A stretch of 19,535 bases of DNA, taken from contig JAEZRJ010000032.1 of NCBI GenBank assembly GCA_023412855.1, positions 1-19,535 on the forward strand, read 5' to 3'. This document shows positions 6,748 to 15,906 of the stretch, in pieces (position 1 is the first letter of the stretch; each line of letters opens with the position of its first letter). A program made the position numbers and the translations under genes. The DNA is from Bacillota bacterium (lineage in GTDB: Bacteria; Bacillota; Clostridia; Lachnospirales; Lachnospiraceae). Under the pieces are notes generated by a model, which made no database searches, was not told the origin of the DNA, and saw only the letters and a program-made list of their open reading frames with translations.

Positions 6748-8853
6748 ATGAAACTTAATACAAACGCAAAAAAAGAAAGGAATGTCCACGCAAAACCGCC
6801 GGAAGGCAAAAAGAGAAAACGAGATTTTTTTCTCTCCATCAGAACAAAAATAACTTTTGTTCTCGTTATTTTTATCCTTTTATCCGTTTCGGTTAACTAC
6901 AATTATCTCAGTGACCTTTCAAGGGATACTTTAACGAGCTACACGGAAGCCACCTTGCTGGAAATCGTAGAGGCGCAGAATAATTATATCGAGCAGTCCA
7001 TCGAAAAATATAATTCTACACTCACTTACCTGAACGGTTCGGAAAACTTCTATGTGTACAACACCAATCACGGTAAAAGGTATTACAAAGAAGTCCATGC
7101 CGCTTTGAACAAGTACATGACCCAGAATCCAACTCATGAAAGCATCAATTTCGTAGATGTGGAGACCTTGTCTCTTTTGGGGAGCACCGATACCGATAAG
7201 GAAGGCACTGATTATTCAGGCGAGGGATTTATCAATTACATAATGGAAAATCGTAAACCTGCGCAAAGCAACGTTTTCTTGGATGACGCTACGGGAGAAC
7301 CTCTTATTTCCATCGGAGTGCCCCAGTCCAGCCAGATCGATGAGAATACTCTCTCCGGAGTGATGTTCACCACTGTGAAAGCATCTCTCCTCTCGGATAC
7401 CCTATCCGATATCAGAGTGTTCAATTCCGATACAAGCTACGCTTATCTGCTGGATACCAACGGGACTTATATTTATCATCCTGACAAGGGGCTTATCGGC
7501 AAGCGTGCGGATACACCTTTGATCAGCCAGCTTGTAGCCGACATCGGAAAAGGGACGATTCCCGAGGCCAAGGTAGTAACCGACAACTCTACGGGGCAGT
7601 ATATCGCTTACAATATTTCCAATCTCAATCACTGGATTCTTTGTATTGCCGTTCATCAGGACTCCGTACTCGCTCCTATCGACGAGATGCGTCAAAGCTC
7701 GGTAAATATCAGCATTATCATCGTTATCATCCTGTCGGTGCTGGGATACATATTTGCCACTACGATCACGACTCCCATCAAGGTCATCACCAAGATCGTC
7801 CGCAAGACGGCAGACCTCGATATTTCTCAGGACGACTCCTATCATTATCTTTTGAAAAAGAAGGATGAGACGGGCTCTATGGGACGCGCTGTATCTAAGA
7901 TGCGCCAGGCTTTCAGCAGCATGATGCACGATATTTCTTCCACTTCAGACATAATCAATACGAATTCATCGAGGCTGTTAGATATAGCGAATACGATGAA
8001 CGATAACGCCAGCACTACCTCCAGCGCAGCGGAACAGCTTTCTTCCAGCATGGAATCCACTGCGGAGAATACGGAATCCATCAGCAGGCAGATTCAGGCA
8101 ATGGGCGGGAATACCGCTTCCATCAATGAAAAGGCGACGCAGGGAGTAGGTTTTTCGGATGAGATCATGAAACGTGCTATCGCCCTTCGCGAAAGTACTC
8201 TGACAGCCACCGAAAAAACAAAGGCAATGTATGAAACGGTAAAAGCGGATACGCAATCCGCCATCGACAGTTCCAAATCCGTTTCAAAAATCAATGAAAT
8301 GACTAAAACAATCATGGAAATTTCCAGTCAGACCAGTCTCCTCTCTTTAAATGCTTCCATTGAAGCTGCAAGGGCGGGCGAAGCAGGCAGAGGTTTCTCC
8401 GTTGTAGCCAGTGAAATCGGGAAACTTGCGGACCAGTCCTCCAAGACAGTTACCAACATCACAGCTATAGTGGCCGAAGTCAATACTGCAATCGACAAGA
8501 TGACTTCCAGCTTGACGGCAACCTTGGATTTCCTGAACCAGACGGTACTCGCGGACTATCAAAGCTTCGTTACCGTCAGTGAGCAGTATTCGCAGGACGC
8601 CGGATTTATTAACCGAACGATGTCCGATATCGATTTGTCCATCGATGATCTGAATAATATGATGATAAAGATAGCCGATTCCATTCATCAAATCAATGTC
8701 GCTATCAACGAAACCACTCAGGGCGTCAGCATAGTCGCTTCCAACAACGCCCAGACAGCAGCTCTTACGGCAGATACGTATCATATGGTGGAGACAACGC
8801 TCGCACAATCGGACAAGCTGAAGGAAATGGTAAATAACTTTACCCTCGATTAG
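6748..8853 (+). CDS. methyl-accepting chemotaxis protein (transmembrane chemoreceptor)
   Basis: 701 residues from ATG 6748. A Lys/Arg-rich cytoplasmic start (1-30) leads to TM1 (about 35-54), an extracellular sensor of about 260 residues that resembles a double-Cache domain (VFLDDATGEPLISIG at 176-190, GTYIYHPD at 239-246), TM2 (about 319-340), a HAMP segment (about 341-395) and the long coiled-coil signalling domain. The conserved hairpin tip is at about 524-560 (EISSQTSLLSLNASIEAARA, GEAGRGFSVVASEIGKL). No C-terminal CheR-tethering pentapeptide is present. The start is chosen because AGGGGG lies nine bases upstream; an in-frame TTG at 6658 would overlap the promoter. It stands alone without che or flagellar neighbours. 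The ligand is unknown, although Cache sensors often bind small organic molecules. Confidence 0.93.
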   Translation: MKLNTNAKKERNVHAKPPEGKKRKRDFFLSIRTKITFVLVIFILLSVSVNYNYLSDLSRDTLTSYTEATLLEIVEAQNNYIEQSIEKYNSTLTYLNGSENFYVYNTNHGKRYYKEVHAALNKYMTQNPTHESINFVDVETLSLLGSTDTDKEGTDYSGEGFINYIMENRKPAQSNVFLDDATGEPLISIGVPQSSQIDENTLSGVMFTTVKASLLSDTLSDIRVFNSDTSYAYLLDTNGTYIYHPDKGLIGKRADTPLISQLVADIGKGTIPEAKVVTDNSTGQYIAYNISNLNHWILCIAVHQDSVLAPIDEMRQSSVNISIIIVIILSVLGYIFATTITTPIKVITKIVRKTADLDISQDDSYHYLLKKKDETGSMGRAVSKMRQAFSSMMHDISSTSDIINTNSSRLLDIANTMNDNASTTSSAAEQLSSSMESTAENTESISRQIQAMGGNTASINEKATQGVGFSDEIMKRAIALRESTLTATEKTKAMYETVKADTQSAIDSSKSVSKINEMTKTIMEISSQTSLLSLNASIEAARAGEAGRGFSVVASEIGKLADQSSKTVTNITAIVAEVNTAIDKMTSSLTATLDFLNQTVLADYQSFVTVSEQYSQDAGFINRTMSDIDLSIDDLNNMMIKIADSIHQINVAINETTQGVSIVASNNAQTAALTADTYHMVETTLAQSDKLKEMVNNFTLD

Positions 8854-8904
8854 CAGGAATATTAAGAATCAAAAATATTTTCAATTCGAATCTTATTTAT
8901 TTCA

Positions 8905-8945
8905 AAAAAGCACATCGCATGAAATATCAATGTGATGTGCTTTTT
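8905..8945. terminator. bidirectional terminator between convergent genes
   Basis: AAAAAGCACATCGCAT (8905-8920) pairs with ATGTGATGTGCTTTTT (8930-8945) over 16 positions with one wobble and a 9-base loop. There are U runs on both strands, so it can end the chemoreceptor transcript (plus) and the PilZ/queA-side transcript (minus). Confidence 0.9.
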
Positions 8946-9000
8946 ATTTTCCTTGATCTAAGACTAATTTATTTATTCAATTATTTGCTCTATTTCATTT

Positions 9001-9384
9001 TCAGCACTCGCATGATGCCTGATCCATCGCATCCCATACTTCGATTCTAAATGCGTCAACCTCGGAAAGTCCCATAAATATTGCACCGTACTCGTATCTC
9101 TCTTCCTTCTTTTCCACCCGGACAATTCTAAGAAGAACATGGATCACTTCCTTCGTCCAAATCATGATATGCGATTCATAGACAGAGTCCATTTCCAACT
9201 CCTTCGTACAATGAAACCCCATTCCTGACCTGGAAATATCGAAAATATTAATAGTGACCATCTCATTCTCGCCGTCGTCTATCCTCTTCACAACAAGCTT
9301 CGAATTCAAATCCATACGTCTGCATTTTCTCAGTTTTTCAACACCCATGTCTTCTGTCTCTCTGTACCTGTACCTCCGGCACAT
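9001..9384 (-). CDS. PilZ-domain protein (probable c-di-GMP receptor)
   Basis: Up to 127 residues, a single PilZ-type domain. The c-di-GMP signature is present: an RxxxR element (Arg19 to Arg23 in RKCRR) and, after a beta strand, a D/NxSxxG element (DISRSG, about residues 49-54). The rest is beta-rich with no membrane segment. Such stand-alone PilZ proteins usually relay c-di-GMP levels to motility, envelope or exopolysaccharide targets; the partner is not evident. The start is uncertain: ATG 9384 has AAAGGGG only about two bases upstream, while ATG 9348 (residue 13) has a weak site but leaves the domain intact. It lies 82 bp downstream of queA and could be co-transcribed or have its own promoter. 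It faces the chemoreceptor gene. Confidence 0.8.
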   Translation of the reverse strand: MCRRYRYRETEDMGVEKLRKCRRMDLNSKLVVKRIDDGENEMVTINIFDISRSGMGFHCTKELEMDSVYESHIMIWTKEVIHVLLRIVRVEKKEERYEYGAIFMGLSEVDAFRIEVWDAMDQASCEC

Positions 9385-9405
9385 TTCCCCTTTCGTAAGA
9401 AAACA

Positions 9406-9433
9406 ATATAGTTATACTAAACCTAAACTATAT
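9406..9433. repeat. small inverted repeat upstream of the PilZ gene
   Basis: ATATAGTT (9406-9413) and AACTATAT (9426-9433) form an 8-bp AT-only inverted repeat about 22 bp before the longer PilZ start. It could be an operator or chance in an AT-rich spacer; it lacks the GC content of a terminator. Confidence 0.25.
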
Positions 9434-9466
9434 ATGAATACATAGCTGAATTATATAACATTATAT

Positions 9467-10516
9467 TTATTTTGTAAAGGAATCTGTGATGAACATTGCA
9501 TCTCCAAAGCTGAAAAAACGGTATTTTTCCTTTATTGCTTCCTCATATGCCGCCAGTACATGCTCTTTTCCGGCAAGCGCCGATACGAGCATGACCAATG
9601 TAGACTCCGGCAAATGAAAGTTGGTGATCAGGCCGTCCAATATTTTAAAGCGGTATCCCGGATAAATAAATATCTCCGTATTTCCGCAGCCCTCATGCAG
9701 TACACCGTTTTCATCCGCAGCGCTTTCCACCGTACGGCAACTGGTCGTCCCGATACAAATAACCCGTTTTCCGCCCCGCTTCGTATCGTTTATCGTATCT
9801 GCTGCTTCCTTCGTTACCTGATAATATTCCGAGTGCATATGGTGCTCCAATATATTATCCGCCTTTACCGGGCGAAACGTTCCTAACCCTACATGTAAGG
9901 TTACATAGGCGATTTTCACACCCTTCTCTTCTATTTTACCAAGCAGCTCCTTCGTAAAATGCAGACCTGCCGTAGGTGCAGCCGCCGAGCCTTCATATTT
10001 GGCATATACGGTCTGATAACGATTCTTGTCCTGAAGCTTATGAGTGATATAGGGAGGCAGGGGCATCTCTCCCAGCCGGTCTAACACTTCTTCGAAGATA
10101 CCTTCGTAGCGAAACCGAATCAACCGATTGCCCTCATCCACCACGTCTAAGACTTCTCCCGTCAAAATGCCATCACCAAAGCTAATAACGGTTCCTGGCC
10201 TCGCCTTCTTGCCGGGCTTGACTAACGCTTCCCATATATCATTTTCCCGCCTCTTTAAAAGCAGTACTTCGATTGCCGCTCCGGTATCCGCCTTCGTTCC
10301 CAGCAGCCTGGCCGGAATTACCTTTGTATCGTTTAGCACAAGGCAATCTCCCGGCTCCAAATAATCAATAATATCCCGGAAAATCCGGTGCATCATCTCT
10401 CCTGTATCCTTATTCAGCATGAGAAGTCTGGAGCCGGAACGATCCTCGAGCGGATCCTGTGCAATAAGCTCTTCAGGCAACTCAAAATAAAAATCAGACT
10501 TTTTAAATTCTTCCAT
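9467..10516 (-). CDS. queA: S-adenosylmethionine:tRNA ribosyltransferase-isomerase
   Basis: 349 residues, normal length. It transfers and isomerises the ribosyl part of SAM onto 7-aminomethyl-7-deazaguanine in tRNA, making epoxyqueuosine at the wobble position of GUN-anticodon tRNAs (His, Asp, Asn, Tyr). Hallmarks are the N-terminal DFYFELPEELIAQDP with DRSGSRLL, the block CLVLNDTKVIPARL (58-71), the YEGSAAAPTAGLHFT motif near residue 175 and TNFHLPESTLVMLV near the C-terminus. The usual partner tgt is not in the window. It is the last clear member of the pheS-pheT-aminopeptidase-queA run, 40 bp after the aminopeptidase; its own ribosome binding site is weak. Confidence 0.96.
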   Translation of the reverse strand: MEEFKKSDFYFELPEELIAQDPLEDRSGSRLLMLNKDTGEMMHRIFRDIIDYLEPGDCLVLNDTKVIPARLLGTKADTGAAIEVLLLKRRENDIWEALVKPGKKARPGTVISFGDGILTGEVLDVVDEGNRLIRFRYEGIFEEVLDRLGEMPLPPYITHKLQDKNRYQTVYAKYEGSAAAPTAGLHFTKELLGKIEEKGVKIAYVTLHVGLGTFRPVKADNILEHHMHSEYYQVTKEAADTINDTKRGGKRVICIGTTSCRTVESAADENGVLHEGCGNTEIFIYPGYRFKILDGLITNFHLPESTLVMLVSALAGKEHVLAAYEEAIKEKYRFFSFGDAMFITDSFTK

Positions 10517-10556
10517 AACGCTTCACATATCTTTCTTTTATATCCACTTGTCTCGT

Positions 10557-11999
10557 TTACAAGGACGCATTATTCAAAAATGCTACATATCCCCGTTTCG
10601 CTTCATATACATCCGCCTTGCTGGTAGCCTCCCAGGGCGCGTGCATATTCATTACAGCCACCCCGCTGTCAATAACATTCATGCCGTACAAAGCGAGGAT
10701 ATAAGCGATAGTTCCACCGCCGCCAACATCTACTTTTCCCAGCTCTGCCGTCTGGAAATGTATCTTTTCCTTATCGAAAATCGCTCTGATATGTCCCATA
10801 TATTCCGCATTCGCATCGTTGGAGCCGGACTTTCCGCGGGAACCGGTAAACTTATTGAATACCATTCCATTTCCAAGATACGCCACATTCTTCTTATCGA
10901 AACAGGAAGCAAACGCCGGGTCAAAGGCACTGCTCACATCAGAGGACAACATGCAGGAAGAAGCCAGACATCTTCTCACCTTAAGCTCACTGTAATCTCC
11001 TGCCAGATTCATCACTTCCGCAACCGCATTTTCGAAGAACTTAGACTGCATGCCTGTAGCTCCCACGCTGCCTATCTCTTCCTTATCCACTAAAATACAG
11101 CAGGCAGTCCTCTCTGTCTCCTTTATCTCAAGCATAGCCTTCAAAGAAGAGAACGCACAAATCCTGTCATCCTGCCCATAGGCCAGAATCATACTTCTGT
11201 CAAAGCCTGCTTCCCTCGCCTTTCCGGCAGGAACGACCTCCAGCTCCGCAGAGATAAAATCCTCTTCCTCTATATCATAGTTTTCTTTCAAAATAGCAAG
11301 GATACCTTTCTTCACTGCATCCTTACCATCCTTTCCTTTATTCTTTTCCCCTTTTTCCCCCTTTTTCTCTATTACAAGAGGTTTATTTCCCACAATAATG
11401 TCCAAAGCCTCTCCTTCAATGACCTTAGATGCCTTCTTTTCGAGCTGTTCCGCCGCAAGATGAATGAGCAGGTCCGACACAAAAAATACCGGATCATCCT
11501 CATTTTCGCCCACATTGATCTCCACCGTCGTTCCATCCTTCTTAATTACCACACCGTGAATGGAAAGCGGAATCGTCACCCACTGATACTTCTTCACCCC
11601 GCCATAATAATGCGTATCCAGGTAAGCGAATCCTCCGTCCTCATATACCGGATTCTGCTTAATATCGAGCCTTGGAGAGTCCAAATGTGCCCCAAGGATA
11701 TTCATTCCCTCGGCCATCGGTTTTTTTCCTATCTGAAACATAACAATAGACTTATTCATCCAAACGGAATAAACCTTATCGCCTTCCTTCAGCACTTTGT
11801 TCTTCTTGATCAGAGATTGAAGCTCCTGATACCCTTCCTTCTCAATCCTGTTGACAATAGTATCGATGCATTCCCTCTCCGTCTTCCCATTATCCAAAAA
11901 GTCCATATACTCTTTTGCATGCTCCTCAAGCTCCGCAAGCTGCTCTGCACTATATGTCCCCCAAATATTCTTATTTTCCATAACCAATCCCGGCCGCAT
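10557..11999 (-). CDS. M18 family metallo-aminopeptidase
   Basis: 480 residues from ATG 11999. It is a cytoplasmic zinc aminopeptidase that removes N-terminal residues from peptides. The family's two-metal site is visible: GAHLDSPRLD (His105, Asp107), the QDDR block (about 276-279), the catalytic KEEIGS (about 307-312) and the late MNMHAPWE (His453). A Lys/Gly-rich insert (about 212-231, KKGEKGEKNKGKDGKDAVKK) lies in the middle domain. An in-frame ATG at 12026, two bases after the pheT stop, lacks a ribosome binding site, while AAAGGAGAGG six bases before 11999 strongly favours the shorter form. It sits between pheT and queA in one transcription unit; coupling of peptide turnover with tRNA-Phe charging is inference. 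Confidence 0.92.
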   Translation of the reverse strand: MRPGLVMENKNIWGTYSAEQLAELEEHAKEYMDFLDNGKTERECIDTIVNRIEKEGYQELQSLIKKNKVLKEGDKVYSVWMNKSIVMFQIGKKPMAEGMNILGAHLDSPRLDIKQNPVYEDGGFAYLDTHYYGGVKKYQWVTIPLSIHGVVIKKDGTTVEINVGENEDDPVFFVSDLLIHLAAEQLEKKASKVIEGEALDIIVGNKPLVIEKKGEKGEKNKGKDGKDAVKKGILAILKENYDIEEEDFISAELEVVPAGKAREAGFDRSMILAYGQDDRICAFSSLKAMLEIKETERTACCILVDKEEIGSVGATGMQSKFFENAVAEVMNLAGDYSELKVRRCLASSCMLSSDVSSAFDPAFASCFDKKNVAYLGNGMVFNKFTGSRGKSGSNDANAEYMGHIRAIFDKEKIHFQTAELGKVDVGGGGTIAYILALYGMNVIDSGVAVMNMHAPWEATSKADVYEAKRGYVAFLNNASL

Positions 12000-12028
12000 A
12001 TACGGCCTCTCCTTTCTTTTTTTCATTT

Positions 12029-14449
12029 CTACTGGCGCAGCTCTATTCCCATGCTCTCCAGTCCGTTCAGTATCTTCTTCATAGCGGAAGCAACATCGTT
12101 CTCTTCCAGCGTTCTATCCTTCGCCCTGAACGTAATAGAGTAAGCTACTGATTTATAGCCCTCTTTGATCTGCGCTCCTTCATAAATATCGAACAGATTA
12201 TAAGCCTCCAGAAGATTTCCTCCGCGCTGTTCGATCATTGTTTCTATCTGGCCCGCGAGAATATTCTTCGGTACCACCATACTAATATCGCGGGATACCG
12301 CAGGATACTTCGCAATACCCTCATATTTTCTGTCAAAGGTAGCAAAAGGCTCTATCTGCGGCATATCCAGAACAGCGATATACACCTTCGTTCCTATATC
12401 GTAGTTATCACATACCTCAGGATGTACCTCACCCAGATAGCCTACCAATGTGCCCTCATATACGATTCCCGCTTGACGTCCCGGATGAAGGAAGGGCTTT
12501 CCCGCCTCCGGGTCGTAAGAAGGCTTCTTTCTCAGACCGATGCTGTCAAAGAACTCCTCTATGACACCCTTCATCGTGAAGAAATCTCCCTCACCGTACA
12601 TACCAAACGTAAACTGCATTCTCTCATCCGGCAGCTCCGTAAGCGGCAACTCCTTGGGAATATAAATATTTCCAAGCTCATACAACCTTACATCTTTATT
12701 TCTTCTATTGTAATTCGTAGAAAGGCTCGTCAGCATTCCATTAAGGGAAATCGTCCTCATAATGGAGAAATCTTCTCCCAACGGATTCGCTATAGTAATC
12801 GCTTTCCGCAAATCACTGTCCGGAGGAAGCAGCAATTTATCGAATACCTTCGGGCTTTCGAAGGAATAGCACATTCCCTGAGAGAATCCACAAAACTGTG
12901 CGATATCTCTCGCTTTCTGCTCGATTCGCAGTTTGAAGGGAAGCTTTCCCGTCGTCGCTTCGCCGCTTGGAAGCGATACCGGTATCTTATCGTATCCGTA
13001 GAATCTAGCTACTTCCTCTGCCACATCCGCTGCACACTCAATATCCTGACGGAAGGACGGCACTACCAGCATATTCGTTTCTTTCTCATATTTAAGCTCC
13101 AGCATCTCGAAGATGCGAAGCATTTCTTCTTTTGAAATATCAGTTCCTAAAAGCTTATTGATCTTCTCCGGATCGAAGTGTATCTGAACGTCTTCTTTCA
13201 TCGGAACGCAAACGTCTATCATTCCGCTTACTACTTCTCCGCAGCCCAGCTCTTGTATTAATTGGCAGGCTCTATTGATTGCTGCTTCCGCATTATGAGA
13301 GTCCAAACCCTTTTCGAACTTGCCGGAAGCATCGGTGCGAAGCCCGATTCTCTTAGCTGATTTACGGATGTTCGTGCCGTTGAAGGTTGCTGCCTCGAAC
13401 AAAACGGTCTTTACCTCATCCGTAATCTTAGAATTCTCGCCGCCCATGATTCCTGCAATGCCGATTTCCTTTTCGGCGTCGCATATCATAAGCATTTCTT
13501 TGTCCAGCTTTCTCATCTGGCCGTCCAAGGTCTGGAACTCATCTCCGTCCTTCGCACGGCGAACTATGATTTTATGACCCGCTATCGTATCCAAATCGAA
13601 GGCGTGCATCGGCTGTCCATATTCCTCCATTACGTAGTTAGTTATGTCAACCAAATTGTTGATCGGACGGATACCACTGGCCGCCAGACGTCTCTGCATC
13701 CATTTAGGAGAAGGTCCTATTTTAATATTGGTACATACTCTCGCAATATACCTGGAACACAAATCCGGGTCCTTTACATCCACAGAAATATAGCTCTCCA
13801 CCCTTTCGTCATTTTCCTTCACTTCGACTGCAGGAACGACAAAAGGCTTTCTAAACGTTGCCGCCGCCTCGCGCGCGATGCCCAGCACACTATAGCAGTC
13901 CACGCGGTTGGAAGTAATCTCGTATTCAAATACAGTGTCCCTTAGCCCCAAAGCTTCCACTGCATCGGAACCTACCTCCACATCGTTTCCGAAAATATAA
14001 ATACCGTGTTCGGGTGCCTCCGGATACATTTCCCTCGTAGTTCCCAGCTCTTCGATAGAACACATCATACCGTAAGAGGGAACGCCGCGAAGCTTGCCTG
14101 CCTTGATTTCAATCCCGTTTTCAGGAAGCGGACCGCCGTCATGCCCTCCCGCCACTTTTCCTCCGTCTAATACAACCGGTACTTTATCTCCTTCTTTGAC
14201 ATTAGGAGCGCCCGTAACGATCTGTATCACTTCTCCCCCTACGTTTACCTGACATACGATCAGTTTATCCGCATCAGGATGCCTCTCTATCTTTTCAATT
14301 TGACCTACTACTATTTTCTCCAGATTCTTATCCAATCTTTCATAGCCTTCCACCTTCGTTCCCGACAGTGTCATCGCATCGCAATATTCCTGATCGGTAC
14401 ATTCCAGTTCCGGTACATATGCTTTGATCCATGATAATGCTGTGTTCAT
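12029..14449 (-). CDS. pheT: phenylalanyl-tRNA synthetase beta subunit
   Basis: 806 residues, normal length for the bacterial type. With PheS it forms the alpha2-beta2 enzyme that charges tRNA-Phe. The N-terminal tRNA-binding (EMAP-II-like) domain covers about residues 39-150 (VVGQIEKIERHPDADKL). It is followed by B3/B4-type editing and B5 regions (NRVDCYSVLGIAREAAA; later PSFRQDIECAADVAEEVARF), the synthetase-like core, and the C-terminal ferredoxin-fold anticodon-binding domain in the last ~95 residues (KYPAVSRDISMVV). AAGGAG lies eight bases before the ATG. It is 63 bp after pheS with no terminator between, so co-transcribed under the T-box. Confidence 0.97.
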   Translation of the reverse strand: MNTALSWIKAYVPELECTDQEYCDAMTLSGTKVEGYERLDKNLEKIVVGQIEKIERHPDADKLIVCQVNVGGEVIQIVTGAPNVKEGDKVPVVLDGGKVAGGHDGGPLPENGIEIKAGKLRGVPSYGMMCSIEELGTTREMYPEAPEHGIYIFGNDVEVGSDAVEALGLRDTVFEYEITSNRVDCYSVLGIAREAAATFRKPFVVPAVEVKENDERVESYISVDVKDPDLCSRYIARVCTNIKIGPSPKWMQRRLAASGIRPINNLVDITNYVMEEYGQPMHAFDLDTIAGHKIIVRRAKDGDEFQTLDGQMRKLDKEMLMICDAEKEIGIAGIMGGENSKITDEVKTVLFEAATFNGTNIRKSAKRIGLRTDASGKFEKGLDSHNAEAAINRACQLIQELGCGEVVSGMIDVCVPMKEDVQIHFDPEKINKLLGTDISKEEMLRIFEMLELKYEKETNMLVVPSFRQDIECAADVAEEVARFYGYDKIPVSLPSGEATTGKLPFKLRIEQKARDIAQFCGFSQGMCYSFESPKVFDKLLLPPDSDLRKAITIANPLGEDFSIMRTISLNGMLTSLSTNYNRRNKDVRLYELGNIYIPKELPLTELPDERMQFTFGMYGEGDFFTMKGVIEEFFDSIGLRKKPSYDPEAGKPFLHPGRQAGIVYEGTLVGYLGEVHPEVCDNYDIGTKVYIAVLDMPQIEPFATFDRKYEGIAKYPAVSRDISMVVPKNILAGQIETMIEQRGGNLLEAYNLFDIYEGAQIKEGYKSVAYSITFRAKDRTLEENDVASAMKKILNGLESMGIELRQ

Positions 14450-14512
14450 CTTCTATTCTCCTTCATTCTACACACGTATGCCGCCTTTTTTCTATTTTTT
14501 AAAAAGCAATCG

Positions 14513-15532
14513 TTAAAATTGTTTCAGGAAACGAATATCGTTCTCATAAAGCAGACGCATGTCATCAATTTCATATTTCAAAAGTGCAATACGCTCCAAG
14601 CCTATGCCGAAAGCAAAGCCGGTATATTTCTCGGGGTCGATACCGCTCATCTGCAGCACATGAGGATGTACCATCCCGCAGCCCAATATTTCAATCCAGC
14701 CGGAGCCTTTACAGAACCGGCAGCCTCTGCCGCCGCATTTATAGCAGGAAACATCCATTTCCGCGCTGGGTTCCGTAAATTGGAAATGATGAGGTCTGAA
14801 TTTTACTTCGGTGCTCTCTCCGAACAACTCCTTTGCAAACACTGCAAGAGTTCCCTTCAAATCAGCGAACGTAATATTCTTATCGATGACCAAGCCTTCA
14901 ATCTGGTGAAAGGACGGAGAATGGGTAGCATCCACTTCATCGGAGCGGAACACTCTTCCCGGAGCCAGCATACGAATAGGCAGATGTCCTTTTTCCATCT
15001 CATGTACCTGAGTAGGGGAAGTCTGTGATCTTAGGAGAATATCTCCGGTGATATAGAAGGTGTCCTGCTCATCCTTCGCCGGATGTCCTTCGGGGATGTT
15101 CAGCGCCTCGAAATTATAGTAATCCTTTTCAATTTCCGGTCCTTCCACAACCTCATATCCCATGCCTACGAAGATTCTTTCCACTTCCTCCAGCGCTATC
15201 GTATTGGGATGACGATGCCCCATGGTATTCTTCCCGGCAGGAAGAGTCACGTCGATGACCTCTGCTTTCATTTTGGATTCCCGCAGGGCACGTTCCATTT
15301 TCACTCTGCATTCTTCCAATACTTTTTCTATCTCTTCTCTCGTCTCGTTGACGAACTGTCCTACCTTGGGCCGGTCTTCCGGTGCAACATCCTTCATACT
15401 TTTCAAGACTGCCGTGAGTTCTCCTTTTTTCCCCAGGTAGTTTACACGAATCTCATTCAATTTCTCAAGCGCATCGCTGGCTTCTATCTGTCTGATGGCT
15501 TCTGCTTTGATCTGATCTAATCTTTCTTTCAT
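14513..15532 (-). CDS. pheS: phenylalanyl-tRNA synthetase alpha subunit
   Basis: 339 residues, normal length. It is the catalytic subunit of the class II enzyme. An N-terminal coiled-coil (about 1-90) precedes the catalytic domain with motif 2, GRVFRSDEVDATHSPSFHQ (192-210), and motif 3, AFGIGLERIALLKY (307-320). A CxxC-type cluster (Cys263, Cys266, Cys271, Cys274) matches the cysteine-rich loop common in Firmicute PheS and is not an oddity. The start follows AAAGAAAGGA. It is the first gene after a T-box leader whose specifier codon reads UUC, which independently supports the identity. Confidence 0.98.
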   Translation of the reverse strand: MKERLDQIKAEAIRQIEASDALEKLNEIRVNYLGKKGELTAVLKSMKDVAPEDRPKVGQFVNETREEIEKVLEECRVKMERALRESKMKAEVIDVTLPAGKNTMGHRHPNTIALEEVERIFVGMGYEVVEGPEIEKDYYNFEALNIPEGHPAKDEQDTFYITGDILLRSQTSPTQVHEMEKGHLPIRMLAPGRVFRSDEVDATHSPSFHQIEGLVIDKNITFADLKGTLAVFAKELFGESTEVKFRPHHFQFTEPSAEMDVSCYKCGGRGCRFCKGSGWIEILGCGMVHPHVLQMSGIDPEKYTGFAFGIGLERIALLKYEIDDMRLLYENDIRFLKQF

Positions 15533-15585
15533 TGCTTTTCCTTTCTTTTAGCTGTCAGGGAATCGAATTACTTTCCTATTACATC

Positions 15586-15621
15586 AAAAAATCCCTGACA
15601 CTACTCTCATAATGTCAGGGA
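15586..15621 (-). terminator. T-box-controlled intrinsic terminator before pheS
   Basis: In the RNA, UCCCUGACA (+ 15613-15621), a 12-base loop and UGUCAGGGA (+ 15592-15600) form a perfect 9-bp stem followed by a run of U (+ 15586-15591). An exact extra copy of the 5' arm lies downstream at 15553-15561. Confidence 0.92.
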
Positions 15622-15900
15622 CGAAATTTATTCCGCGGTACCACCCGAATTCCTGTTAGATAACAGACTCTCTTCTCACGTAACGTGTGACCTACGTCCT
15701 ACACTAATTCACGCTTCTCAAAAATATAAAACAGCTAAGCGATATGTTTTCATGCAGGATGCTCCGGCGGGAATCTCAAGCGACATTTGAACTGGGGGAA
15801 GCTTTCAGCCGGTGACTTCCTCTCTCTGACAGAAAATGTAACTCTACTAACGCCTTCATAGCATTTCTTGTTATATATTTATTTTATAACATTCTAACTG
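15586..15900 (-). promoter_or_regulatory. T-box riboswitch leader of the pheS-pheT operon
   Basis: On the minus strand the invariant T-box bulge sequence GGGTGGTACCGCG (15646-15634) lies just before the terminator. Upstream, a stem I candidate has ACATTT (about 15838-15833) pairing with AAATGT (15788-15783), an apical GGAAG/CTTCC stem and a GCTG (GNUG-type) loop. The triplet just 5' of AAATGT is TTC (15791-15789), followed by A: the expected phenylalanine specifier. Uncharged tRNA-Phe should stabilise the antiterminator and allow readthrough into pheS-pheT and probably the downstream aminopeptidase and queA. Confidence 0.93.
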
Positions 15901-15906
15901 ATTCCC

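Noticed and set aside
12000..12026. ATG 12026 as start of the M18 aminopeptidase
   Set aside because: No ribosome binding site before it, and the AAAGGAGAGG site lies inside this stretch, pointing at ATG 11999.
14710..14746. Cysteine cluster in PheS as a novel zinc-finger insertion
   Set aside because: The same cysteine-rich loop is usual in Firmicute PheS sequences.
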